Assembly: GCA_039621445.1 (NCBI GenBank) | Contig: CP154957.1 | Coordinates: 17,988,595-18,052,594 of the forward strand | Length of the DNA: 64,000 nucleotides | Reading direction: 5' to 3' | Source: Euglena gracilis | Lineage: Eukaryota; Euglenida; Euglenophyceae; Euglenales | In this document: positions 44,140 to 55,714 of the stretch, in pieces | Position numbering within the stretch: the first letter of the stretch is position 1 | Layout: every line of letters starts with the position of its first letter | Position numbers and translations under genes: made by a program | The notes under the pieces: generated by a model | What the model saw: the letters and a program-made list of their open reading frames with translations, nothing else | What the model was told of the DNA's origin: nothing | The model's database searches: none

Positions 44140-45410
44140 GAGAAAAGTGGTCAAAAGTGGGTTAAAGAGGCCAAAAGTGGTCAAAAGAGGTCAAAGCAAA
44201 GCAAAAGCTGGCCAAAAGCAGCCAAAGCCCAGCAAAAAGTGGGCAAAAGCAACAAAAGTGACCAAAAGAAAGCAAAAGGCAGGAAATAATGGGCAAAGGC
44301 AGCAAACTTCGACCAAAAGTCGGCAACAGTGGCCAAAAGCAGTCCAAAAGCATCAAAAACTGGCCAAAAGCAGCGAAAAGTGGCCAAAAGTCGGCAAAGT
44401 CGGATTGTGTGATTGTGATATATGCTCATTTTTTGTTGGCCTGCCCCCCACCTACAGCCAACTATTTTGCCGACCGCTGCCGACCGCAGCCGACCGCGGC
44501 CGACCGCGGCCAACCGCAGCCGACCGCGGGCTAAAATTTGGAATCTGTCATAGGTGCTTGCCCCTGGGGTCCAGGCCGGAGGTTCGGCGCGAAGCGAAGG
44601 GCCAGACAGTTTTGGGAACTGCTGCCTTCAACGGGTCCAATCTTTTGGTGGAGTCCTGTTGCAGGCTGGGTGGACTCCCGTCAAGAATTGTAAAAAAGAA
44701 GCCAAGGTGGCTTGGGGGCACATTTACAACGTTGTTTTGCAAACAAGAACCCCGGGGTCCTTTTCTGTGTGTGGTCCCGCTCATACAGGGCTATGGTGGG
44801 TGGGTGGGTGGATGGGCGAGGGGGTTCGACCCTCTCCATCCCCATCCTGGAGGTTGAGGGTCTGACCCCCCCCACCACCAGGCGTTCCCGTATGGCCCTG
44901 CGCGGATCGGAGCGCCTGGAGCCGCAATCGAGCCTAAAAGTGGCAAAAAATGGTTAAAATGGCCAAAAGTTCCAAAAGCAGGAAAAAATAAAAAAAAAAA
45001 TGCCCAAAAATGGTCCAAAAAAGCCAAAAATGGCCCAAAAATGACCCTGCTTTTGGCCAATTTGGGCCACTTTAGCAGCTTTTGTTCACTTTTGGAAACA
45101 AACTGGCGCAAAATGGTCAAAATGGTCAAATTGGACCAAAGAGAGACCAAAAAATGGGCAAAAATAACAAAAGAAAAGGTCGAAAATGGCTTTAAATGGT
45201 GAAAAATGGCCCAAAATGGCCCAACGGCAGGACAAAATGGCCCAAAATTACAAGAAGTGGGCAAAAAGTGGCCAAAAATTGTTAGATCAAAATGGGTGAA
45301 TTATGGTGACAAATGGGCCAAAAGGGGACAAAAGCGACCAAAAATGGCCAAAAGTGGCCACAAGTGGCCAAAAGTGACAACATGAGCCAGATGAGCCGGA
45401 AAAATCTCAA
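44140..45410. repeat. GGCCAAAAGTGG degenerate repeats with inverted GACCGC arms
   Basis: 44.14-44.40 and 44.94-45.39 kb are made of AAAAGTGGCCAAAA and AAAATGGCCC words. Outside them, CCGACCGCAGCCGACCGCGG runs (44.46-44.53 kb) face GCGGTCGGCTGCGGTCGGCT runs (45.48-45.62 kb) in inverted order. Confidence 0.75.
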
Positions 45411-45719
45411 CATCTGGGATAAAAATGAGCCTAATTCCTCATTCTCACTGAAAAATTGACATCAATTAGAAAAAAGTTGCGCGGTCGGCTGCAGTCGGCT
45501 GCGGTCGGCTGCGGTCGGCTGCGGTCGGCTGCGGTCAGCACCCCACCTATGACAGTCCTGAAACCCACGGTCAGCCGCGGTCGGCTGTGGTTGGCTGCGG
45601 TCGGCTGCGGTCGGCATTGGTGCCTGCTCAGGGGGAGGGTGGGTCCAGCCCCAGGCCCCACCTGCCCCACGGGGCCTTCTGAGTCTTCTGACTGTCAGCT
45701 TGGGCAGCACAAAAGGGGG

Positions 45720-45895
45720 TGGTGGTAATTGCCTGGGGGTGACAAGTTGGACAATACACAGCAGAGTGACCAGAGGGCAACCTCCTGTCCAGTGAACGGA
45801 GGAGGGGTTACAGTCGTCAGCAAGGTTTTGTGCCCGCTCATTGTGGGTGGTTGTTGGCCTGTCTGTGGGCAGTTTCCCGGGGGGGGGGGATGCCA
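45720..45895. repeat. CAATTGCCCGGG/TTTCCCGGG family, diverged copy
   Basis: TAATTGCCTGGGGGTGACAA, GTTGGACAATACACAG and, at the right end, GGCAGTTTCCCGGGGGGG. The word order is as in the better copies, with many changes. Confidence 0.6.
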
Positions 45896-46169
45896 TTCCG
45901 GCATGGCGATCCAGACAGAAGTGTTTCCCAACCGTCCCGAGGCACTAATACAGATCCCTGAAGCGTGTTCCAGCGTCCCGAAACAGAAGACAATGCGCCA
46001 CAGAGCCAAAGCGGGGCCTTGGGACTGGCCCGTGTCAGGCCCAGGCATTTCCTGGTCTGGCAGGCCAGAGGCGTACTCAGCCGCTTGAGCCAACAATACT
46101 GGCGGAGGAACGTTTGGTACACTTCCTGGCGGCCATCACGCCCCGCCCCTCCAAGGAAACGGCCTGGCC

Positions 46170-46315
46170 AGGAGCTCAGCGTACGTGGGAGGGGCAGAGG
46201 CGAGGGCGGCGGGCGCCGGCCGGCCGGCCCCCGGGAGGCCCGCAGCGCCAGGCAGCGGAGGGCTGATGGGGCAGCGCAGGGCGGACTCTGGTCCGCCAAA
46301 GCAGGCGCTGCGTTT
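46170..46315 (-). CDS. Gene C downstream exon candidate (Pro/Ala-rich)
   Basis: The acceptor gcgaaaaacgcag precedes about 46315. It reads GGPESALRCPISPPLPGAAG, LPGAGRPAPAALASAPP and can end at CCCAC|gtacgc. It fits a Pro-rich tail as in animal GBF1, but this is positional inference. Confidence 0.4.
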
Positions 46316-46319
46316 TTCG

Positions 46320-47925
46320 CCGTAATGTGCCCAGCGGGAAAAGATGCCACTGCCGCCCTCATTGTTTTCAAAACCGGCAGGGGGACAGTGAGGAGTTGAG
46401 CCTCCTTGTCTCGTTGGGGGGGGGGGAAAGAGCCTAAGTTCCAACCTCGCATGTTGCGAGGAACGCAAATTGGACGTGTTTTCGCCCTCCCCATGGGAGA
46501 CGCTCGGAGCAAATGTGTAGTGTGGAAAGCCAAAACCTCCCAAATAATTAACAAAAAAAACCCAAGGACCGACTTCAGCTGCCCAAATAATAAACCGCCT
46601 GTGACAGCTGTGGGCGAAGGGGGGGGGGGAAGAGGGAAAAACTCAGCAGAAAAGCCGAAAGGCAGAAAGGTTGCAAAATCACAAAAATGGATGAAATTGG
46701 TGTAGAAAATATGCCAAAAAGAGATTTTTTTTAAAAAGGGCCAAAAAAAGTGACCATGAGAACCTGTTGAGAGGTTTAATGGGTCGATTTTGACTTCAAA
46801 ATTTTGCCCAAACAATAAAACCCCCAAATAATAAACCCCAGCCTCCCAACAACATTAACCGCATCGAGGACAATCAAGCTTGGCTCGGTTGGGATCAGGC
46901 TTTTCCCCCGAAGGTTTGGGGGGGGGGGGGTGCGTGCAAGCACTGACGCATCTGACGAACCACGCCGAACCCCCTCCTTTCCTCCTCCAGCTGACCACAA
47001 ATAATAAACCAGGGGGGGTTACTTGGGTATAAATTTAAGTTTGGTTATTTGGTTAGGGATAGGGTTGGGGTTAGAGTTAGGAATAGGTCCAAGGCTAAAT
47101 TTAGGGCTGAGGCCCAACATAGGGTAAAAAAATATGGCTAGAATTAGACCCGCTCGGTCTAAACTTCTGCCTAACGTCAGAACCCGAAGCTTGATCCGTT
47201 TCTCCACGATAATGGTTATACTAAACCTATGCTCTAAAAAAAAATGTCTATACCTAAAAAAAAGAGACCAACAAAAACCCCATCGCAGTGCCACAGCACA
47301 AAGCAGGAAAAACAATTGCTACCCATCCCCCTTGAGAACGTGAGCCCTGTTTCCATGGAGGTGGCTTAGACTCCAATGTCCAGCGATCACCATTTCCATA
47401 TCCTCTGATCGAGGGAATGAAAACGCTGCTTTCACCCTGACTGGCAGGTGATCGCTGGACAAAAGGCATTTTCTAAGCCAAAACACAAGAAACGAAAATG
47501 TACCATCTGGTGGGAGGTGATCATGGAAATCGGGCCAGGGAATTTCTTAAGAAACCCTCAGGGGGGAATCCAGCCCACTGGCTGGAAAAAGGTGCTGGCT
47601 GGCTACCCGGGGTGGGGGGGGTCCGGCATAGGATATTACCTGAATTCGCTTTTTGGATATGCTTGGGGGTAGTACGTCATCCTGGACCTCTCCCCCGTGC
47701 AAGAACGGAGACTGAAAAGGCTGCCTTCAGCATTTTCCCCATCCATCCAATGAATCGTCCTTTTGAAGAAATGGGCAAACCATCCATCAGGTGAGATGGC
47801 AGCGGCCGCACCAAACGGTGGTTCCAAGGGGGACGACCCGCGCTGGGCTTGGGGCCAGCTGGCGGTGTTGCGGGACACGCGGTGCTGGCGGCAGGGCGTG
47901 GCGCACGGGGCGGGAGTGGTCCCCC
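46320..47925. other. Stretch without firm gene
   Basis: AAATAATAAACC words (46.54-46.59, 46.81-46.85 and 47.00 kb) of the AAATAACACC type, a degenerate GGGATAGGGTTGGGGTTAG telomere-like run (47.05-47.10 kb) and a GATCGCTGGACA/TGTCCAGCGATCACC inverted pair (47.38-47.46 kb). No coding block. Confidence 0.5.
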
Positions 47926-47929
47926 CCCC

Positions 47930-48097
47930 GGCGTCCCAGGAGGAGGGGGGCGGGGAACGACAGCGCCTGGCCGGAGGACGGACGGGACGGCGCGGGGGCG
48001 ACGGTGCCGCGCACCGCCTCCGCCAACTCATTCCCGAAGTCGAAGTTAGCCAGCAGGAGTTCCCGCCCAAATCCTTGCTGACTGCCATGGTGTGGGA
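47930..48097 (-). CDS. Gene C downstream exon candidate
   Basis: The acceptor ccatggcagtcag precedes about 48097. It reads QGFGRELLLANFDFGNELAE then AVRGTVAPAPSRPSSGQALS. A second frame over the same bases is also open, so the frame is a judgement based on protein-like pattern. Confidence 0.4.
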
Positions 48098-48229
48098 TGG
48101 CAGGTGGGTGGCCTCCCGCAGCCACTCGTTCCTCGTCTCCCTTGGGGGGAGGGGGCAAAATGAACGCATGAACTCGATTCTACAACCAGCCGGAGGTGGC
48201 GCGGTGCAGCCGCCCCGGAGCCCGGCGCT

Positions 48230-48330
48230 GGCCAATGGTGAGGTGCCAGAATCGCGGGTATGGCTGGAAGACGCGCTGGTCCTCTGGTGCCTCCCGGGCC
48301 TCCACCGCACACATGGTGGCCATCTCCGGC
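48230..48330 (-). CDS. Gene C downstream exon candidate
   Basis: Reads MATMCAVEAREAPEDQRVFQ then PYPRFWHLTIGQ with G/C third positions, after GCCGGAG. FWHLT may stand for the LWE.TW motif that follows in GBF1/GNOM. Neither splice boundary nor phase is secure. Confidence 0.4.
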
Positions 48331-48479
48331 CGGCGCGTTTTTAATCGACCGGGGGTGCCGGAACAAAATCTTTGGGTGACACAGAAAGCTCAAATGCAGT
48401 CTCAAGCACGGTGTTACAAAAATCACCTGCATGGCTGACAGAAGTTCAGGGAAATATGTCCCTTGCAAGCCAGCTGTGA

Positions 48480-48686
48480 AATCCCCCCCAAATAACACCC
48501 CCCCAAATAACACACCCCCCTTCGGGGGCCGATTTTGAACGCCCAAATAACACCCCCCCCCCCTGTTTTCCTTTGGTTTTCCATGTAAAAATAATGCCCC
48601 CCCCTAATAACAAACCCCCCCTGGAGCCCCAGCTCGGGTGCCCAAATAACACACTGGGGGGTGTTATTTGGGGGGGGGGGGGGTAC
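48480..48686. repeat. AAATAACACCCCCC element, copy 2
   Basis: Several CCAAATAACACCCCCC words, a CTCGGGTGCCCAAATAACAC centre shared with 29.57 kb, and a mirrored GGGTGTTATTTGGGGG right end followed by GTAC. Sits in the Gene C intron right next to the exon at 48741. Confidence 0.8.
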
Positions 48687-48740
48687 TGATAGCAAACATG
48701 GCAGGGATTTATCAAGTGCCCTGTAGCCCGGACCAAATAC

Positions 48741-48820
48741 TGCCGCCGGGGCACCATCACAAGGTTCCGCGTGCTCTCCAGCACCGCCTCCCGCACCGCG
48801 GGGCTGCCCCGGCCGTAGAA
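48741..48820 (-). CDS. Gene C exon: SPAVREAVLESTRNLVMV
   Basis: The acceptor tctcctttgggcag precedes 48820 and the donor CGGCA|gtattt follows 48741. It reads FYGRGSPAVREAVLESTRNL then VMVPRR. It corresponds to L.E..PE.LKN.LLVM near the C-terminal end of GBF1/GNOM. Confidence 0.7.
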
Positions 48821-49104
48821 CTGCCCAAAGGAGATTGGCCGCACGCCCCGACCCCGGGCCCCTCAGCACCTCATTTCCGCTGGCAGACAAAATTGAAAGG
48901 GCAGGACAGGGTCAATTCTGGGGTCGAAAAAATTCAGCGCTTCGAGCCAAAAATGGGCCAAAAAGGGATGCCCACTCAGCCCGACCCCCCCACCCTCCAC
49001 CAGGGAGGGGATCCGGCAGACCCACCCCCCCCCTCCCCGGGGGGAGGGGGGGGTCCAAACTTGAGAAATTTGGCGGGGGCGCTGGTGCTGAGTGGTAGTC
49101 CGGG

Positions 49105-49250
49105 ATGACTAGCGAGGTCGAGGCGTGGGCAGGATCCGTTGCCACAGGAGGGGGAATTCCTGGGGGGCCTTGGCCACGACAGGCAGGTAGTGCAGCACTC
49201 CCTTGGCGAGCACGCCCACCGAGCGGAGGCAGGGGCCGACGGAGCAGGTG
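49105..49250 (-). CDS. Gene C exon: HDS3 (LAKGVLHYLP..LLWQRIL)
   Basis: Reads VGPCLRSVGVLAKGVLHYLP then VVAKAPQEFPLLWQRIL. This matches A..LLSK.FL..L..L..F..LW..IL of GBF1/GNOM. An acceptor may be the AACAG before 49272, inside a TATATTT-poly-G repeat fragment. No GT donor follows before the in-frame stop near 49105, so both ends are uncertain. Confidence 0.65.
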
Positions 49251-50320
49251 ACCCCCCGAAATATAAGCACCTGTTGCTCATATTTGGGGGGGGGGTGGTT
49301 GCTGTCTCTCTGTTGCAGTCATTGGGTGGGGTATGTTCCATCGCCACACCACCTTCAGCTGGGCTCAGGCTTCTGTTTTAGACCCTCCCCCGGGGGGGTC
49401 CCCCATCCACCCAGCCCAGCATGGGACCCCCCGGGGGGACCCCCCAAAAAAGTTTCAGCACTTCGCACCAAAACCCATCCCCGGGCCCTCTGGCCCGCCC
49501 GCCCCCCCCCCCCCCGGGTCTGGCACCGGACCCGCCCACCCGCCCCTTCCCCCCCTTAGTTGCACTAAGGCTTCTTGTCTGTTTATGGCCGGCGCTAACT
49601 TCGCTTCTGGCCCAGTTTGCTGCGTGGTGAGTGGCCAGGGACCCCTTACACCAGTCCTCTTTTGTTGCTCCCCCTGGCCGGGTGAGCAACTCTGGTGTAA
49701 TTCCAGCGCTGTAGGGACATACACTCACCTTGTGTGGTTGGTGTGGTTCCCATGGGTGGGTCTACACCCTTGCGCCCCAGTGCTGCTCTTGCCTCCTGCC
49801 CTCTTCCCACTTTTCTGTGTGGGGGATGCATGGCGCAGGCACAACGCCATGACTTGAAAAATTCCAATGTGGCCTCACGGTCCCGCGGCTTAGGTAAACC
49901 CGGGTCACCAAGTCTCGGCCTTAGGGCGGGTGGCGGGTGGGTAGTGTGCTGCTGGGTACCAGTGGTTCCTTACATACTGGTACCTGCGCTCCATGCCCTG
50001 TCCGGGGTTGGTTTGGGCGGTCCACTGCCTCGCGGGTGGGTCCCTCTCTGCTGGCTTCCCCTTTGGGGTTGGGTTGCTGGGGGGTGCGCTCCTACTAGGC
50101 CGGCGAGCCCGGCGAGCCTTCCCCCCCCCCGGGGGGGGGGGGGGCGTCTTCTGATTAAAAAGAAGTCGGGCCTGGCTTCTCCTTATGGAGGTTCATGGAG
50201 AGAGCAGGCCTGACAAAACCTCGCCCCCAACCAACTTTGTGCGCCCTCCGTGGCATCTCTGGACCAGTTTCCAAAAGGATCAGCACCCTGCGGGAGGGTT
50301 ACGGTAGTGGGATGGTCCGT
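49251..50320. other. Gene C intron with G/C-rich low-complexity DNA
   Basis: A short TATATTT-poly-G fragment (49.25-49.29 kb), then mirrored GGGACCCCCC blocks (49.38-49.46 kb) and T/C-rich sequence similar in style to 35.1-36.3 kb. Open frames here lack codon bias. Confidence 0.45.
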
Positions 50321-50682
50321 AGGAGGAGGGTCTCGAACCTCCTCGAACCTCCTCGAACGACATTCGAGGAGGTTCGAGACCCTCCTCGAACGTCGTTCGA
50401 GGACGTTCGAGGAGGTTCGAGACCCTCCTCGAACGTCGTTCGAGGACGTTCGAGGAGGTTCGAGACCCTCCTCGAATGTCATTCGAGGTCGTTCGAGGAG
50501 GTTCGAGACCCTCCTCGAACGTCGTTCGAGGTCGCTCGAGGAGGTTCGAGACCCTCCTCGAATGTCGTTCGAGGTCGTTCGAGGAGGTTCGAGACCCTCC
50601 TCGAATGTCGTTCGAGGTCGTTCGAGGAGGTTCGAGACCCTCCTCGAATGTCGTTCGAAGTCGTTCGAGACCCTCCTCCTGT
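50321..50682. repeat. 43-bp hairpin array, copy 3
   Basis: About eight 43-bp units TTCGAGGAGG-TTCGAGACCC-TCCTCGAACG-TCGTTCGAGG-ACG. Each unit folds as CGTTCGAGGAGG/CCTCCTCGAACG. It begins GTAGGAGGAGG and ends CCTCCTCCTGTGTAC. All Ser/Arg-rich frames on both strands are repeat translation. Confidence 0.95.
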
Positions 50683-52268
50683 GTACATGCATGAGTTAAT
50701 CACGAGAAATGAAAACCATATTTAACCGTCTGCGGAACAGGAGGTACAACGCAAGAAACAGGAAAGGAGAAATTTTCAGTTCAGGTTCAAATCGACGAAG
50801 CCCACAGCCATGTTGGCTATGAGTCTGGAGTACAAAGAATCAGACCAATTCAGCCGGAGACAGGGTTCGAAAGGCGTTCTGTCACTATCAAATAAACCTC
50901 TGCGAGCCAACTTCCTGATGTCAACCAGCAGCACGTGCAGGCGCAAACCGTGAACCCAACCACAGGTGCATGGGGATTTTGCCACAGGCAATCAGAAATG
51001 CCCTTCAGGAAATCAGAAATAAAAAACAACTGGCCGACGTTTCTTTTTTGAACACAGACGAATATTAGTTTTCATGCGGTGTGACAGACCGGTTCGAGGA
51101 ATCTGGAGACACAAACGACGACAAACCCCCAAACAACCTCGGTCCACAAAACGAAACAAAGCCTCGCTCGGGTCCCCCCATGTGTATTAACCGTAGTTGG
51201 GCGGCTCTTTGGGGTCGCTGGGTACCTTGTAGAGACCAATATAACAACGTTCAGCGGGAAGTATTCTGCAATTTAGATAACAATCGCGACCCTAACCCTA
51301 CTCCTTTAAATAACGCCATTAAATCGTTTCAGCCACAATAAAATACCATCCATGAAATCTTTTGCAGTTTAGCGGGAGGTATTCTGGGGGTTGAAAAAGA
51401 ATCGTAACCCTAACCCTACCCCTTCAAATAATGCCATTAAACCTGTTCAGCCACAGTGAAACAGAATCCAGAAATTTGGTTGCAGCAATAAAAAAAGGAA
51501 AAAGTTCTGCAGTAAAAAAAAAACCGAAAGACCCTAACCCTTCTCCTTTAAATAACGCCATTAAATCGTTTCAGCCACAATAAAATACCATCCATGAAAT
51601 CTTTTGCAGTTTAGCGGGAGGTATTCTGGGGGTTGAAAAAGAATCGTAACCCTAACCCTACCCCTTCAAATAATGCCATTAAACCTGTTCAGCCACAGTG
51701 AAACAGAATCCAGAAATTTGGTTGCAGCAATAAAAAAAGGAAAAAGTTCTGCAGTAAAAAAAAAACCGAAAGACCCTAACCCTTCTCCTTTAAATAACGC
51801 CATTAAATCGTTTCAGCCACAATAAAATACCATCCATGAAATCTTTTGCAGTTTAGCGGGAGGTATTCTGGGGGTTGAAAAAGAATCGTAACCCTAACCC
51901 TGCCCCTTCAAATAACGCCAATAAACCTCTTCGGCCACAGTGAAACAGGATCCAGAAATTTGGTTGCAGCAATAAAAAAAAGGAAAAAGTTGTGCAGTAA
52001 AAAAAACCCGAAAGAAAGCAAATAACACCATTAAATCGTTTCAGCCACAATAAAATACCATCCATGAAATCTTTTGCAGTTTAGCGGGAGGTATTCTGGG
52101 GGTTGAAAAAGAATCGTAACCCTAACCCTACCCCTTCAAATAACGCCATTAAACCTGTTCAGCCACAGTGAAACAGAATCCAGAAATTTGGTTGCAGCAA
52201 TAAAAAAAAAAAGGAAAAAAGTGACTTTTTGTGACCTTTTGTGACCTTTAATCGTGATAAACTGGCCC

Positions 52269-52419
52269 CTACAAGGTACCAGCGACCCCAAAGAGCCGCC
52301 CAACTAGGGTTAATACACATGGGGGGACCCTCGCTCGGCGCCTTCGGCGCCTCGCTCGGGTCCCCCCATGTTTTTAACCCTAGTTGGGCGGCTCTTTGGG
52401 GTCGCTGGGTACCTTGTAG
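52269..52419. repeat. 150-bp foldback, copy 1
   Basis: Near-perfect palindrome: CTACAAGGTACCAGCGACCC ... mirrored ... GGGTCGCTGGGTACCTTGTAG, arms about 65 bp, centre GGCGCCTTCGGCGCC. It could extrude as a cruciform. Copy 2 is at 52984-53133 and one arm alone is at 51.15-51.24 kb. Confidence 0.85.
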
Positions 52420-52983
52420 AGACCAATATAACAACGTTCAGCGGGAAGTATTCTGCAATTTAGATAACAATCGCGACCCTAACCCTACTCCTTTAAATAA
52501 CGCCATTAAATCGTTTCAGCCACAATAAAATACCATCCATGAAATCTTTTGCAGTTTAGCGGGAGGTATTCTGGGGGTTGAAAAAGAATCGTAACCCTAA
52601 CCCTACCCCTTCAAATAACGCTATTAAACCTGTTCAGCCACAGTGAAACAGGATCCGAAAATTTGGTTGCAGCAATAAAAAAGGAAAAGTTCTGCAGTAA
52701 AAAAAAAAACCGAAAGACCCTAACCCTTCTCCTTTAAATAACGCCATTAAATCGTTTCAGCCACAATAAAATACCATCCATGAAATCTTTTGCAGTTTAG
52801 CGGGAGGTATTCTGGGGGTTGAAAAAGAATCGTAACCCTAACCCTACCCCTTCAAATAACGCTATTAAACCTCTTCGGCCACAGTGAAACAGGATCCGAA
52901 AATTTGGTTGCAGCAATAAAAAAAAAAGGAAAAAAGTGACTTTTTGTGACCTTTTGTGACCTTTAATCGTGATAAACTGGCCC

Positions 52984-53133
52984 CTACAAGGTACCAGCGA
53001 CCCCAAAGAGCCGCCCAACTAGGGTCAATACACATGGGGGGACCCACGCTCGGTGCCTTCGGCGCCTCGCTCGGGTCCCCCCATGTTTTTAACCCTAGTT
53101 GGGCGGCTCTTTGGGGTCGCTGGGTACCTTGTA
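52984..53133. repeat. 150-bp foldback, copy 2
   Basis: Same palindrome as at 52269 with a handful of changes (GCTCGGTGCCTTCGGCGCC centre). Spacing of 715 bp marks a higher-order repeat. Confidence 0.85.
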
Positions 53134-53690
53134 GAGACCAATATAACAACGTTCAGCGGGAAGTATTCTGCAATTTAGATAACAATCGCGACCCTAACCC
53201 TACTCCTTTAAATAACGCCATTAAATCGTTTCAGCCACAATAAAATCCCATCCATGAAATCTTTTGCAGTTTAGCGGGAGGTATTCTGGGGGTTGAAAAA
53301 GAATCGTAACCCTAACCCTACCCCTTCAAATAATGCCATTAAACCTGTTCAGCCACAGTGAAACAGAATCCAGAAATTTGGTTGCAGCAATAAAAAAAGG
53401 AAAAAGTTCTGCAGTAAAAAAAAACCGAAAGACCCTAAACCCTTCTCCTTTAAATAACGCCATTAAATCGTTTCAGCCACAATAAAATACCATCCATGAA
53501 ATCTTTTGCAGTTTAGCGGGAGGTATTCTGGGGGTTGAAAAAGAATCGTAACCCTAACCCTGCCCCTTCAAATAACGCCAATAAACCTCTTCGGCCACAG
53601 TGAAACAGGATCCAGAAATTTGGTTGCAGCAATAAAAAAAAGGAAAAAGTTGTGCAGTAAAAAAAAACCGAAAGAAAGCTCACGTGAAGT

Positions 53691-54440
53691 AATGTGAAGT
53701 ATGGGGGGGGGGAGGCGCGCATCTGGGAGTGTGTGGCTTGCTAACCCCCACCCACAAAAAACAGCCCTGTTGCACACATCCTCACACAAAGGAAGCTGTA
53801 CTTGTTCCGCACATAACACAACAACACAACACAAATGAACACACAACATCACCGTTCGTCATTCCACTGACCACACCTTTCCAAAATATGGCCCTTGACA
53901 TTTGTAACATTATCCGACACGGCCACACATGTCGACCAGCAACAATGAAAATGCCGCTTACCAGCCAAAGCAGGTTTTTCTGCACAATTACAAAAACACA
54001 CATACTTTTGATGATTGCCAATATCCTCCACTGGAAGCACTCGGCGGGAGGATGCATCAGACATTGCAAATGCAAATGAACTGCGCAACAAACATGACAA
54101 TTGGACAACAGGAATGTTGATTATTAACTGCATTAAAAAGCACCAGGACGGCTCAGAAGCCTCTCTCTCTCTCTCTCTCGCTCTCTTTCTGTCTCCCTCT
54201 CTCTCCCTCTCTCCATCTCTCCCCACCCCACACACTACTTCCGGCTGTGTCTCACACTCTGTCTTTCAATATCTCATTTCAAAACTTCTAGAAACAGAAA
54301 CGCTTCAGCGAACCAGAATCAGAGCAGAGGGCCCTTTCACGGCGTGCCTGGCGGTACATGAAAACATTCCGAGACGGCCCGGAGTCAACCCAAACCAGTG
54401 GACCAAAAAAATCGGGGGTGCTGAAAGCTATAAAGCATGT
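53691..54440. other. Unique stretch without recognised gene
   Basis: Ordinary base composition with an open plus frame at 53729-54079 that lacks codon bias, and a CT microsatellite (54.16-54.22 kb). Nothing assigned. Confidence 0.45.
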
Positions 54441-55146
54441 ACGTAGGAGGAGGGTCGAGATGTCGTTCGAGGTCGTTCGAGGAGGTTCGAGGTCCCTCCT
54501 CGAATGTCGTTCGAGGTCGTTCGAGGAGGTTCGAGACCCTCCTCGAACGTCGTTCGAGGACGTTCGAGGAGGTTCGAGACCCTCCTCGAACGTCGTTCGA
54601 GGACGTTCGAGGAGGTTCGAGACCCTCCTCGAACGTCGTTCGAGGACGTTCGAGGAGGTTCGAGACCCTCCTCGAATGTCGTTCGAGGTCGTTCGAGGAG
54701 GTTCGAGACCCTCCTCGAACGTCGTTCGAGGACGTTCGAGGAGGTTCGAGACCCTCCTCGAACGTCGTTCGAGGACGTTCGAGGAGGTTCGAGACCCTCC
54801 TCGAACGTCGTTAGAGGACGTTCGAGGAGGTTCGAGACCCTCCTCGAATGTCGTTCGAGGACGTTCGAGGAGGTTCGAGACCCTCCTCGAATGTCGTTCG
54901 AGGTCGTTCGAGGAGGTTCGAGACCCTCCTCGAACGTCGTTCGAGGACGTTCGAGGAGGTTCGAGACCCTCCTCGAACGTCGTTCGAGGACGTTCGAGGA
55001 GGTTCGAGACCCTCCTCGAACGTCATTCGAGGACGTTCGAGGAGGGTCCTCGAATGTTTTTAAGCCCCCCCTCTTGAAGGGGGGGGGCTTAAAAACGTTC
55101 GAGGAGGTTCGACCTCGAACGTTCGAGATCGAACCTCCTCCTACGG
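54441..55146. repeat. 43-bp hairpin array, copy 4 (longest)
   Basis: About 13 units of the 43-bp hairpin, then a TTTTTAAGC-poly-C/G-GCTTAAAAA hairpin and a mirrored end (TTCGACCTCGAACGTTCGAG, CCTCCTCCTACGG). It starts ACGTAGGAGGAGG, so the whole block has GTAGGAGGAGG/CCTCCTCCTAC inverted ends. Confidence 0.95.
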
Positions 55147-55517
55147 AAACCCCCCCAGCACCCTGCAGTGGGATGCCGACACACAAGGAACGGAAACCCA
55201 TCTGGCACTCAATGCACTTCGTGCTGCGCCTCGTGCACCCCATGTGGTACCCATGCATCAAGGGCGGCACCCCACATATCTGGCGTATGGCGTGTGGCGC
55301 CCAGCCCTGTGTGACACCTCATGCACCCTGTGCCACTGTTGGTCAGATTGTGAGACCTTGAAGAAAACGAAAAAAAAAAAAAAAAACACTAATTTGCAAA
55401 AAAAACAGAGCGCCAAAATCAGGATTAGAAAAAGTGCACCACCAAAACGTCAGGGGTGCAGGGAATGCAACGCGGGGTGCGAGGGGTGCCTCGGCAGCCC
55501 CGTTACTGCCGGGTTAC

Positions 55518-55652
55518 TGCCGTCGGTAAGGTTGCGTCCGCTCGGAGCGCGGCGGCCCCTGCCCGGGCCTGCAGGTCCTCCCGGACGGCGCTCTGCGCTG
55601 GGCTGGGCTGGGGCGGTGGGGCGGGCGGGGCCGAGAACAGCATGCCCCCAGG
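55518..55652 (-). CDS. Gene C exon, Pro/Ala linker
   Basis: The acceptor ctcccaattcag precedes 55652 and the donor ACGGCA|gtaacc follows 55518: exactly 45 codons, phase 0 at both ends. It reads PGGMLFSAPPAPPPQPSPAQ then SAVREDLQARAGAAALRADA. Position is between the ILDLF block and the LLWQRIL block. Confidence 0.6.
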
Positions 55653-55714
55653 CTGAATTGGGAGGGGGGTAGGCAGGCACCCCACCCCCCTTGAGGTCGG
55701 GTCCGCGGCAGGGT

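Larger units (their letters stand above)
51150..53690. repeat. Telomere-like 244-bp satellite
   Basis: Units of about 244 bp each contain GTAACCCTAACCCTACCCC, AAATAACGCCATTAAA, GCCACAATAAAATACCATCC and GGTATTCTGGGGGTTGAAAA. About ten units. Two 716-bp-spaced blocks carry the foldback repeat annotated separately. Strand content suggests a subtelomeric-type satellite, here embedded between Gene C exons. Confidence 0.85.

Noticed and set aside
55185-55345. Cys/His/Trp-rich blocks on both strands resembling a zinc-binding exon
   Set aside because: The strand could not be decided and no splice pair fits Gene C phases.
54358-55361. Ser/Arg-rich frames of 239-285 codons on both strands
   Set aside because: They mirror the 43-bp hairpin repeat, with the same amino-acid pattern in several frames.
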